Source: Simmondsia chinensis
Taxonomy: Eukaryota; Streptophyta; Magnoliopsida; Caryophyllales; Simmondsiaceae
Reading direction: 5' to 3'
Length of the DNA stretch: 64,000 nt
Assembly: GCA_018398585.1 (NCBI GenBank)
Contig: JAGTTD010000005.1
Location: 36,644,750 to 36,708,749 of the forward strand
This document shows, in pieces, positions 1 through 10,469 of this stretch (within the stretch, counting starts at the first letter, position 1; every line of letters starts with the position of its first letter). Below the pieces are notes generated by a model, which searched no databases, had not been told where the DNA came from, and worked only from the letters and a program-made list of their open reading frames with translations. The position numbers and the translations under genes were made by a program.

Positions 1-40
1 GGAGCCTCTGTGAGGCACTGGGTTATCATTGTTGTTGTGT
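1..40 (+). mobile_element. 3' tail of a SINE cut by the window edge
   Basis: The first bases match the end of the 5S-headed SINE / RTE tail seen elsewhere here: a GGAGCC block, a GAGGCACTGGGT block, then GTTGTTG. Only about 40 nt are inside the window, so it could equally be an RTE LINE 3' end. Confidence 0.65.
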
Positions 41-329
41 GTGCTTTGGACTATTTTCTCGGTTATATGTCTTATCCACTCATTAGTTTTTCTATGTGTA
101 AATGGGTAAGTTGAGGCCAGAGTAAAGGACTAGTAGGTGGTATCGATGGATCCTTTGCCCCACATAGTGATTTGTACCTCGAAAATTTTTAGTTTTGATA
201 ACGATGAAATACTTACGATGAAGTACAATATGAATAAGATTCGGAAGAGCTGATGTGCACTATGATTGAAAGCGAGTTATGAAAATGGTTTGATAAATGT
301 GAAATGGTATAGTTGCTAGGGAAATAAGC

Positions 330-1060
330 TAGCAGGTTTTTGGCGGCACTAGACCTTGGCAGCGAACCCCTGACAACGCCTACAGACCCTTAACGGCCCA
401 TACTTGATGAAAGGCCATGGCGGCATAATGGAACCCGTCATACCGCCAAACCCTTATGACCTCGTCCCGCCTACCCTACCGTGTACATGAGCATCCAACG
501 CGAGTCCATAGCGGTACGAGCTTGGCGGCACTCTGCATAGCTGCCAATACCTATGATCACGGCACCCAGCTCCACCTGCTCCACCGCGGGTACATGCATC
601 CCGATGCCGCGAACCCATCTAGCCAATCACCAACCACCACCCGCCTAGCCAATCCGTACTAGACACTCGTCTCTACCCACCACGTTAAGCTAACTCCTTA
701 CAATTATGGTACCGCCAACCTACGATCACGGTATCGCCAACCCTCAAACCGCCTCCTCTCCTCTTATAAATACCACCTCCTTACCCTACTTTCACCAAGC
801 TCACCCGAGCTTCCTGCCCCACTCTCTCCTAGGTCCTCCAACGGGGGCTTCCTCCCCCTTTCTCTTGAAACCCCTCAAAGCAACCCCTTATTTATTTCAT
901 ATTATTTACTTTACGTATATTTATTATCACCACGATGTTTACTGACTTAGGCATCGGAGGGGTCTCCCGCGGTTCACCCTGCGAGTCCCTCTAACAGCCT
1001 TGCTTGTTTTGCAGGAAAGCCCAAAACCAAACGCATCCGCAGTTGACTTCTCAGCTAGAG
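330..1060 (+). mobile_element. LTR-like remnant (probable solo or truncated LTR, Ty3/gypsy style)
   Basis: A GC-richer block with a TATA box (TATAAATA at 765-772). About 170 nt downstream lies an ACTTAGGCATCGGAGGGG motif, a phrase common just inside plant LTR transcripts. Short ORFs at 456-662 and 706-945 lie across it and look fortuitous. I could not fix the TG/CA ends, a PBS or a TSD, so borders are approximate. Confidence 0.45.
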
Positions 1061-2340
1061 CTTGAGTTCGGTTCTCATCCTAAAGAACCTATTCAATCTT
1101 GTTTGAGGAAATTGAGTTTGGCTCATAGCTCAAACAACCTGCTCAATCTATCCTGAAACAATATTATAGAGTTAGCTTCTTCGTAGGGATGTATAAAGGA
1201 AATATCATTGGATTTGAAAAAAAAAAAGACATGAACTTATTTACTAGAAAGTTCCATCTGCATGAGCATGAGACATGTAGCCAAGAGATAATATTAGTAG
1301 AGTTTGATTCGATGATGATGTCTCGTTGAAGTATCATTCCTTTGAAGCAAATAAATTCGGGTTATTCCCAATTTTATCATGCCATCCTTGTGTAAGGGCC
1401 ATGTTAATCTTCACTGTGTCGTTTTAATTCTATCGGATGTTTTTAAAGAAATTTTGTACCTTTAGGCATGACACTTCATTAGGCCTATACATGTTCAAGT
1501 GCCTAACTATTTGAGCAAATCCCTTAGAATTTAGGGGTGTAGATTCATTCATTATTATTGAATTGATCATAATAATAATCCAATTTAATTGTGCTAAAAT
1601 ATGATAAAACATACTAAATATGTATATTTTGTTCTCATATAATAATAATTAAAATTGAATATTTTAGGGCATGTTAGATATCATTTACAGTTTTAAGTTT
1701 CTTACAATTTAATAATCATATTTATGAAAGGAATTTTTTTTTCCTATTTTTAGTTTTTATTTTTAATATTTTTCTAGTTTGAATGAAACAGGAAAAAAAA
1801 AAAAAAAAACTAAAGCAACAAAAATATTCTTAATAGCCAGAATTTTAGTTTCTCATAACCAAAAACTCTAAGCAAAAAATGATACTAAATAGCGCTTAAA
1901 ATTTGAACAGGAGGCGTCTCATTTAAAGATACTTCGATACACAATTACATAATTAACTTTCTCGATACAATACTGGTATGCAAAAACTGTACTCTTTATA
2001 CAATAAAAAAAAATACCCAATATTACAAAAAACTTAACAAGTGGCATCTATCCTCCTCCAGTATCGTCATATCTCTAAAACCTTTTGACCTGTTTTTCCT
2101 TTTCATTCGTTGTTTCTAATATATAAACTAATACTATTTTATGTTGACCTGATTTGTTATTTTGAATGCTCTTATTCTGAATCCGACAGTTCTGATCGAT
2201 TCTCGAAATCTAAGACATATGGCTAGAAATGAGCAAGTCACAATCTCATTATCATATATTTCCCAAGTAGGCAAGCAAAATTAAAGAACAAGATAACTAA
2301 AGAAGAGGTGGGCAAAGGAAGGAATGGTAGTTAAGGTTGT
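1061..2340. other. AT-rich DNA with no recognised gene
   Basis: No coding segment with family resemblance was found. It contains poly(A)/poly(T) tracts (around 1735 and 1791-1810) and a region rich in repeated AATAATTA-type words. The 60-codon minus-strand ORF at 1430-1612 has no recognisable feature. Confidence 0.5.
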
Positions 2341-2348
2341 GATGTGCA

Positions 2349-2420
2349 TTAAATAAAGAGCACTACTCTATTGTGTGTATATATATATATATATATATTA
2401 AATAAAGAGCACTACTCTAT

Positions 2421-2461
<41 letters not shown>
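2349..2461. repeat. Duplicated 30-bp unit with (TG)n/(TA)n microsatellites
   Basis: The unit beginning ATTAAATAAAGAGCACTACT occurs twice (2349 and 2398). Each copy runs into a TG then TA dinucleotide tract, suggesting slippage-driven duplication of a microsatellite and its flank. Confidence 0.85.
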
Positions 2462-2463
<2 letters not shown>

Positions 2464-2519
2464 TAAAATTCGTATAATAAATTATTTTTAATATTCTTAA
2501 TATATAGTTGAGTGATTTT

Positions 2520-2886
2520 TGTTGAGGATTACACATATGAATCTATATAGTAGAATTCCATATTGGAATTGTGAGAGTGAAGAGATCAATTACAAAGGGG
2601 AGTGGGTTACTCTACCTAACCTAAGAGGATACCAACACCCAAGCACTGGATCCTATTAGAACTCTGAAGTTAAGCATGCTTGGGCAAGAGTAGTACCAAG
2701 ATGGGTGACCTCCTGTGAAGTCCTGTGTATATCCACCCACAAACCCTACTTAGGAAGGAGCCCTTGAAGCATTGAGAATGTTGTTTTAGTGGGTTACTCT
2801 ATATAACGCCAATTGGTTTTAATACGTGGATTTTATGAGTGAGCCAACTCTGTTGGCCGGGTTTGAAGGCGCGGTAAAATTTAACA
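2520..2886 (+). mobile_element. Solo LTR of a TRIM retrotransposon, split by a SINE
   Basis: Starts TGTTGAGGATTACAC and ends AAAATTTAACA, matching the LTRs of the complete TRIM at 43290-43841 (which start TGTTGAAGACT and end TTTAACA). The exact 5-bp repeat ATTTT flanks it (2515-2519 and 2887-2891). Removing the SINE at 2615-2787 and one copy of its TSD leaves about 180 bp, close to the 186/197-bp LTRs of the full copy. No internal region remains, so this is a solo LTR. Confidence 0.85.
2615..2787 (+). mobile_element. 5S-headed SINE, internally deleted copy
   Basis: Begins with a 5S rRNA-like head (GGATCCTATTAGAACTC, then GAAGTTAAGCATGCTTGGG and AGATGGGTGACCTCC). It jumps directly into the tail (TATCCACCC ... 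GGAGCCCTTGAAGCATTG ... GTTGTT). A perfect 14-bp TSD, AGTGGGTTACTCTA, flanks it (2601-2614 and 2788-2801). It sits inside the TRIM solo LTR and is therefore younger than it. Confidence 0.92.
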
Positions 2887-3014
2887 ATTTTCTTTGATAT
2901 AATTGTATGCTTCTATCGCATTTTTTTATTCCTCCTTCATCCCTTACTCGTGATCGGTTTTTTTTTTTAATAATCAAAAGATGGTGTGTCAAGGATGTTC
3001 TATCAAGATAGTTC

Positions 3015-3105
3015 TCAGTGTTTTAGGTGTTTTCTCGAGCTCCGTTTTGGTGGGTGTGCTGATTTTATACTAAGTGTTGTCTCTCTAATTAGTAGAAAAA
3101 AAAAA
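3015..3105 (+). mobile_element. Extremely 5'-truncated L1-like end with poly(A)
   Basis: A 91-bp insert ends CTCTAATTAGTAG followed by about ten A. It is flanked by a 21-bp direct repeat with one mismatch (2994-3014 and 3106-3126, core CTATCAAGATAGTTC). The end resembles the CGCTAATTATCG-poly(A) ends of the L1-like copies listed below. It is probably an abortive target-primed insertion. Confidence 0.75.
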
Positions 3106-3189
3106 GATGCTCTATCAAGATAGTTCATTACATAACAAAATAAAGAAAAGATACAATAAAACGAGTGAATCAAAATATGTGGAACTATT

Positions 3190-3194
<5 letters not shown>

Positions 3195-3238
<44 letters not shown>
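3195..3238. repeat. (TA)n microsatellite
   Basis: About 22 uninterrupted TA units. Confidence 0.95.
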
Positions 3239-3241
<3 letters not shown>

Positions 3242-3966
3242 TCTTTTCTGCTTTGAGTGTTATTGATTTTATGCGTTATATCTGTTTTTTTTATTTGACC
3301 ATATACTGATGCTGATTATCAAAAAAATTGTACACTTTAATTATATAACTGTCAAAGAATTAATTATTTGAAAGCTTAAGTGATTGGTGAAATCTCAATA
3401 ATAATTTTATACTTTATCATGTTCTCTAATGCAAAAACCTATTGAGCTTGAAGCCTTGGATAATACATGCTTATCTCATATTTTATACTCAAATTCTGCT
3501 AATGTTAAGGCTCGATTTGTTTAGAAAGAAAAGGTTTTCCCTCAAAAAGGTGGAAAATTGATTCCCTTGTTGTACAATGGAAATCATCATTCTAAAGTCT
3601 CAAGGTATTTATCGGTTTGAATTTTGGATCAGATCAAGTTTGTGTTGGCTATAAAAGGTATATGATGATTGGTGAAAGACGTTTTCTTTTAAAATATACA
3701 AAGGAACATTATAAAGTGAAAACAAGTTTCCCGTTAAAACAAATGGCTAAAAATCTAAAGTAGAATTTAATTTTCTTTAGAAAATCTTTTTCAATGAAAA
3801 ATGTTTTCCAAGAAAAAGGATTTTCCATCTACCAAATGGAGTTTAAAGCTAAAGATTGATGAGATTCGAATTTCTAAAATCTTGGATAAAGATGCTACTG
3901 ATCTATATCCTATTAAAAATTCAGTTATTCAAAAGTTTAGACTGATCCATAAATGTTGAAGAATTT

Positions 3967-5085
3967 GAATTTTTTTGCTAATTAGCACTTTTTTTAAAAA
4001 AATTTAAAAATTTGGCATAATTTTAAAAATATTTAGCGAATTGGCATGTTTCACTGTAGTAAAGTGGGTGCACGATGTATACAATTTTTTTTTTTTAGTT
4101 TTACCTCTTTAAAATTTAAAAAAAAATTAATAAAATTTCTTTTTAATTTAAATTATTTTAATTTTTAATTTTGTAATTTGAATCACTAAATACGTATACA
4201 TTTTAAATTAAAAGGTATATGTATATTATTATTTGAACTATTAATAAGGAAGATATAAATGAGGGACACATTTAAATGAGGAGATGGTGATATATATATT
4301 ATTATTTAAACTATCTTATACAGGAACTATGGTATTATAATACTATTAATAAGAGGATGTAAATGAGGGACACATTTAAATGAAGAGATGTTGATGTTTT
4401 CAACAAAAAATTACTAGTTTATGTATTTGTATATTATTATTTGAACTATTTTATTAGATACATGTAACTCAAAAACTAATATATATGAATTTTTAAAATA
4501 TATTTTATAAATTATATGAAATGATTTTTTTAGCTTTTGAGTTACATGTATCTAACAAAATAGTTCAAATAATAACATACAAATACGTAAACTCGTAATT
4601 TTTTGTTGGAAACAACAACATCTCTTCATTTAAATGTATCCCTTATTTATATCCTCCTTATTAATAGTATTATAAAACCACAGTTCCTGTATGAGATAAT
4701 TTAAATAATAATATACATATCACCATCTCCTCATTTAAATGTGTCTCTCATTTATATCTTCCTTATTAATAGTTCAAATAATAATATACTTATACCTTTT
4801 AATTTAAAATGTATACGTATTTAGTGATTCAAATTATAAAATTAAAAATTAAAATAATTTAAATTAAAAAAATTTATTAATTTTTTTTAAATTTTAAAGA
4901 GGTAGAACTAAAAAAAAAAATAAAATAAAATTTGGGCATTGTTGCACGCCATACGTTGTTGCACGACGTTCCGTACGTCGTGCACCCACTTTACTATAGT
5001 GAAACGTGCCAATTCGTTAAATATTTTTAAAATTATACCAAATTTCTAAATTTTTTTTTAAAAAGTGCTAATTAGCTAAAAAAAC
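3967..5085. mobile_element. Foldback / TIR-MULE-like element, ~1.1-kb near-palindrome
   Basis: Two arms of roughly 500 bp are inverted copies meeting near 4500. The left arm carries GCTAATTAGCACTTTTTTT, then a GTAAAGTGGGTGCACG block and repeated AATGAGGGACACATTTAAATG. The right arm carries the reverse complements. The 11-bp direct repeat TTGAAGAATTT flanks it (3956-3966, 5086-5096). Long TIRs with a 9-11 bp TSD fit Mutator-like non-autonomous elements. The right arm has an extra GC-richer stretch around 4930-4990. No transposase ORF. Confidence 0.82.
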
Positions 5086-5391
5086 TTGAAGAATTTATAC
5101 TATAAGAATGACCAGAATTAATTATTATAATTAATTTAGAATAAATAAATGCAAGGAATATTGGTCGGTGAACCATCGATTGATGACCACAAGATATTGT
5201 TGATGTCATGAAGATTGATCGATGTACGTACGTATTTAAGTACTCCTCATCATGCAATTCAAATTTATCCTAAAATTATTTAATTATAAATATCCATACA
5301 TTACTCTAGTTTAAACACCTGGCTTGCTTACCAAATGTTTAGGTATCTATACTTAAATTATAAAAAGGTATTCTCCTAACTATTTATTTCT

Positions 5392-5718
5392 TTTTTTTTT
5401 TTTTTTCTGATTATGAGAGACAAGATCGTGACACAAAATAGGCTAGTCAACCAGGGCGAGACCTAGGACACCCTTAAAGATACGGGGCCTGAAAAGGACT
5501 AGAAAAAACAACATATCACAAATAAGAAACTAGGAATGCAAACAAAATACAAACAGAGCTAATAGGACCTAGAAGACTATAGAAGCTGAAAATAAAATAG
5601 GGAGTATCAGGATTAGGTTGGCAAGAGAGAGTATAGCATCAAAGTCAGGGAGGATAGTAGGAAATCAGCCAAAAATTACCCTAGTCCATTTAAGTTAGGG
5701 AGGATGGTAGGAATTCAG
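5392..5718 (-). mobile_element. 5'-truncated L1-like 3' UTR insertion
   Basis: On the minus strand the segment ends CTCTCATAATCAG followed by poly(A) (a T tract at 5392-5406 on plus). A 17-bp TSD with one mismatch flanks it (5375-5391 and 5719-5735, core TATTTATTTCT). A CCCCGTATCTTTAAGGG stretch near the 3' end parallels the hairpin in the L1-like copies at 20445 and 56345. Confidence 0.72.
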
Positions 5719-5859
5719 CCTAATTATTTATTTCTAATGGTATGGTTGTTAAAGACTGTAAATTTTAATATAAATGGCACAATTCAGTTCGATTTTAGTC
5801 ATTGTAGATGAAGAATCACTATAATTATGGCTGGTGAGTGTGTAACTTAGCTTTCAACT

Positions 5860-6325
5860 TTAAACTGGCAGATATAAGTGAAGTTAACGTTGGGGGTAGA
5901 GTTACATGCCCGCTAGGGGGTAGAGTTACATGCCCGCTAGTTATAAGTTGGAGGATATAAGTGAACCTCGAGCTGGGGGTTGATTTACACGCTCACAAGT
6001 GATAAATTGAGAGATATAAGCGAACTTAAGATTGGGGGCAGAGTTACATGCCTACTGGCTAGAAATTGAGAGATATAAGTAAACTTAAGGCAAGGGGGTT
6101 GAGTTATACGCCCACCAGTCATAAATTCGAAGATATAAGTGAATTTAGAATGGGGGCTGAGTTACACACCCACCAGCCATACATTGGGAGATATAAGTGA
6201 ACTTAAGGTTCGGGGTTGAGTTACACTCCCACCAGTCGTAAATTAGGAGATATAAGTGAGTTTATGGTCAGGTGCTAAGTTACGTGCTCATCAGCCATAA
6301 ATTGAGAGATATAAGTGAACTTACA
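5860..6325. repeat. ~59-bp minisatellite, about eight units
   Basis: Each unit contains AGATATAAGTGAACTT, a G-run (GGGGG), GAGTTACA(T/C)GCCC and a CCAG(C/T)CATAAATTG-like end. Units differ by several substitutions, so the array is old. The second unit holds an extra internal repeat (GGGGGTAGAGTTACATGCCC appears twice). Confidence 0.9.
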
Positions 6326-6400
6326 ATTCTGAAATTAGATATTACATAATTCAATATATTTATGACTCAAATAATACGATCTTTGATATATGTTCGGAAT

Positions 6401-6655
6401 AGGGTTTATTTATCAGGCACTAAGGCATTGGATCCCATTAGAACTTCGAAGTTAACCGTGCTTGGGCTAGAGTAGTACTAGAATGGGTGACTTCCTGGGA
6501 AGTCCTTGTGTTGCCAACCCTATAAGGTTGGGAGTCCTCGAAAACAAGCTCTCGGCAGGGTTACACCCTGAAGGATAAAGCTGCGTACATCCACCCCTCT
6601 AAGACCCCGTTTATGCGTAAGCCCTTAAGGCACTGGGTCTATTGTTGTTGTTGAT
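6401..6655 (+). mobile_element. 5S-headed SINE, full length
   Basis: The head keeps 5S rRNA features (CACTAAGGCATTGGATCCC, GAAGTTAACCGTGCTTGGG, GAATGGGTGACTTCCTGGG). The RTE-type tail follows (AAGGTTGGGAGTCCTCG, CACCCTGAAGG, GCTGCGTACATCCACCCC, AAGGCACTGGGTCT) and ends in TTGTTGTTGTTG. A 16-bp TSD with one mismatch flanks it (6385-6400, GATATATGTTCGGAAT; 6656-6671). Its head is closer to genuine 5S at the 5' end than the other copies, so it may be a separate subfamily. Confidence 0.93.
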
Positions 6656-6671
6656 GATATATGTTAGGAAT

Positions 6672-7439
6672 TGTGATATAATAAAAGGGTGTATATTTGA
6701 TGATTAAAGAGGCCGATCAATGTGTCCCTAATGAAGCATGTACTAGTGGCTTAGAATGTTTGACAAATGAATGCCTCATCAGTGACCCTATTAATCACTA
6801 GCTAATTACTCTAGGTATTGTTAGATACACCATCTGTTGTTGTTTTGTCGTTGTTTGTATGTTTAGTATTACTTTACTTGACTTAGATTTTATAAATATT
6901 GTTATATTTTTGCTTTTTAGGATTGTAGATCATTCGTAAACAGTCTCACACTCCTTATATCCTATCTTGGCGGGAGCACTATGAGGAAATGAGTTTATTT
7001 TTTTTTGTTGTTGTTGTTGTTAATGCTGGATACACCCATTTTGTATATGTTATTATATAGCTAATGTTATGTGGTATAGATTTATTGGCTCATAGAAAAA
7101 GTAATTATTTAACATTATTACTTTTTTGTAATAATTAATTTTTATAACACAGTTATGTTTTGACACATCATCAATTAGTTACCCAATTTAAATACATAAA
7201 GTAGATACAGCTAACATTTTTTAATCGATCTATCCTCAGATTCATGTGTTGTCTTGTACTAGCATCGTACTAGCATCACAATTTAGGGATGACAATAGAG
7301 AGCAATGAGTACGTAGGTGTCTTCCCCTGTATTCATATATCTCACATAATTTTGTAGTCTTCATCGACCTCATTACTCGCTATAAGTATAAAATGGATAC
7401 TGACATATACTCGCCCCAAATAGGAGGGTTTTTTTTTCA
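6672..7439. other. Intergenic DNA, nothing recognised
   Basis: AT-rich unique-looking sequence with a short TTG run near 7009. No coding or element structure identified. Confidence 0.5.
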
Positions 7440-9590
7440 AAAAAGTTAAGGATTCTATTGGAGATTGTTGTGTAGTATACTGTAACCTTTGACCTAGATC
7501 TTCAGATTTTGGCGATTGTACAAAACAAAATCTAAAAGAATCAAGGAAATAATAGATCTAAAAGAAAGATGTCACGTAACTATGATTTTGTCCCGTGTCC
7601 ATAATCTCTGAAACTAGAGGAGCCTCTCTCTACTACTATAAAAATACAAATACAAGCAATTACAAGCATTGCCTAGCAAATAGGTAAGGAACATGAAAGT
7701 CCATTTTCTTGTCTTACTCTAGTGACATGAAGTATTCAACCTTAGCACATATAAGGTGGCGGTTGACTTGAACCAAAATAATACACATCATTATTTTGTT
7801 CGAGCTAATTTCTTGTCGACAAGAATCTCATTTGCAGAAATTTTTTGCAAAATCAGCCTGCCCTTCATTTAAAAGGTCCGTCGTAAAGTTTCTCCTATTT
7901 AGGCATATTAGGTTTGATCATTGAATATATGTTTCTTACTTTTGAGGATATATCAGTTTAGGTGAGTCATTTTCACATTTGTATGTCTCCACGTCGAATT
8001 TACGATGGACCAAGGTCTAGTCAACAGTAGTGCTAGTTTTCTTATATGAATCTACATAGATTATTTTATTTTTTATTAAAGGTAACATACCTAATAATTA
8101 TTATTTTGATCTGGGTCCCACTGGGGTAAATTTAAAAAAAAATCCTTAAGTTCTTTCATTTTGATGTGTATATGCCACACATCCAAACATATGCAAGATA
8201 GAGTGTACAACAAATTTATTGGCCCACATCCATTCTGATTTCATAAATTTCAAGGCATTAGAGAGGGTATGATAGCTAGCAGTTTGGACCGCTTTCCTAA
8301 GAAATGTTGGTTGAATCTAGAAAATTTTGATTTTTCTTTCTAATTGATTTTTGACTAAGCTTTTTCCAAGTTTTAATGTAGCAAACACATCGTACAACAG
8401 ACCATCCTTGTCTAACTGACATGTCTTAAGAGGTCTTTTTCCTTTAGTTCAGTCAATCCGCTCTCAGTGACATGTCTGCGCGTGTCAAAAACTCGTAGTG
8501 TTTGGTTCTATTGCATGCATGCACCCATTTAGACCATAAACAATACTACCAAACGTCACAGAAAGGCCATTTTTAACATCACCCTTAAGGACTACTAGCT
8601 AGGGATGCTTTTAGAATCTTCATTACCTCATCATTGGCCTTAAAGAAAGGCGATCCTTATCTAAGATTCCAAGAGAAATTAAATTTCTCATCAATTATGG
8701 TACATGTTTAAAAGTCAAAACCATCTAGGGCATAGATGATTCCATTTGGAACCTACAGCCTCACAGAACATATTACAACCACTTTGGAACTATGGTTATA
8801 CATTTTTCTCTCGTATGTGGTTTTATAGGTTGAACATAGCCCCTGTCCAGAATCTTGTGAAAACTACAACAATAATTTAAAACCCATTCTTTGGTTGTGG
8901 TGTTGTTCGAGGAAACAAGAATCTTAGCCCATTCATAACAGAAATTGGTGACCACCGTATCAGTAATTGTGGTTCCCTTGTTCTTTCGATCATAGCACAA
9001 TCTTCGAATGTACCTTTATTTTTAACAAAGATAACATTTAATGCTTATGTAGTCCTTTTAACTTTTGGAAGCATATTTTGTTTTTCTGGAGATTTTTGTG
9101 CGCGAACTTCCCATTTTTATTGTCTTAAGTTTTCAATTGGCCTCTCACAGAGAGGGCTTAAGAGCTAGGTTTTAGATATTTTGCGCTTCATCTTAAGACT
9201 CTTAGATCTGAGCTTCGTTTGGACATCCTCGAGAGATAAGGTGGCACGACCATACTCCTAAGTGTCCTTAAACACTCATTTGGGATTTTGAGAAAGAGTT
9301 TAACAAGACTATGGTCTTGATCTCATTTTTTATCTTAGCATCAATATTGTCAATATTTTCATTAATTTGTTAAACTCATCTAATTAGTACTCAACCGGTT
9401 TGGTTTCATCCTTTTAAAATTTGAGGGTCGAAGAGGATCAAGAGCAACTATTCTAATGACTTTATGTTTTCATAAGACGATTGTATCATAATAAAGGAGT
9501 TAGACAAGTTAAAAAAACAAAGTCGAGCATGGTTTGCATTATAATATCCTAAGGTAACAAAACATAGAGAATGAATCTTTTATGATATTT
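7440..9590 (-). pseudogene. Decayed Ty1/copia polyprotein (protease to integrase region)
   Basis: Reading the minus strand leftwards gives copia landmarks in order but in shifting frames. A protease-like EWVLNYCCSFHKIL (near 8850) corresponds to the family's WxLDSxCSxHM signature, with the catalytic Asp replaced by Asn. A pre-integrase stretch (near 8650) resembles NLISLGxLDK...KANDEVMKILKAS. Then comes a gag-pre-integrase HMSL-like segment, and a late-integrase stretch WANKFVVHSILHMFGCVAYTH (near 8200). The middle of integrase is missing. Many stops and frameshifts; no LTRs located. Confidence 0.6.
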
Positions 9591-9907
9591 TTTTTCATTT
9601 GTTCTCGTGTTTCGGGTTCTCATCATCATGTTGGACCCCATTCATTGTCTTTGTCCATTTGGGTTGCATGTCTTCTGCTAATGCTACATTCTGGTGTTTT
9701 GTAAATCATTGTCACGCTGTGGGCTGCCTTGGGTGTTCTGGCCTCTTGTCACCTTGGCAGGTTTGTGTCGTTCGGGTAGGCCTTTTCAAGCGCATAGAGT
9801 TGCAATAGCCCCTTTCCGCTTTATTCTATCTTTCTCTATTATTTTTCGCATTGCACTCTTGTGTATTTTGTAAGAGTTTTACCAATTATTGATATCGAAA
9901 AAATAAT
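9590..9907 (+). mobile_element. Possible LINE 3' UTR fragment
   Basis: T-rich, GC-moderate sequence ending ATTATTGATATCG followed by six A, resembling the 3' ends of the L1-like copies here. No TSD found and no coding part, so assignment is tentative. The 69-codon ORF inside it is probably fortuitous. Confidence 0.35.
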
Positions 9908-10469
9908 GTTGAGTTTCTAGCTGGACTATGAAATTGAAATTTTGCCAAGATAACCGACATTGCTTATTGGAGTGTTCAAGTACTGACATATACTATAAAC
10001 CCGTATTAAGCCTAGATATTTGGTTTGTGATTGCACCGAATTGGTTGCTGTCATTGCAGTCCTTACCCTTTGGTTTATATCCTTATCAATCTTTGGTTCA
10101 GTTCGCAACAGGTATGAAGCGATAAACATCTTTAAAATTTAAATTGTTGGTTATGCCTAAAAATCGAATCGAACAACATAATTTGGTCAAAGACTGGACC
10201 TCACTGGCCATTCTATGGCCTAGTCCCGTCCAACTTTTTGATCTTTAACAATCTAGAATCATATTCCCTTCATTCCAATGTGATTCAAATTCAAACCTAT
10301 CAAAACTTCAAAAGTTTTTGGCTTATTTGGGATAAAAATCTTCCTCATAAACGAATGTGAGCCCAAAAAAGAAAATGAGAAAAATTATTTTGGTTTTTTG
10401 GGATAATTATGAGGAGGAAGGAAACCTCCAAATGATACAAAAGTTCAACTAAAAAGCAATAGTCAACGG

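Noticed and set aside
456..945. Two plus-strand ORFs near the window start
   Set aside because: Composition-driven ORFs in an LTR-like block with a TATA box; no domain features.
5860..6325. A CRISPR-like array
   Set aside because: Repeats are contiguous and diverged with no unique spacers, and this is a plant nuclear sequence.
6401..6655. A genuine 5S rRNA gene
   Set aside because: The head is mutated throughout, fused to a LINE-type tail, flanked by a TSD and present as scattered single copies, not a tandem 5S array.
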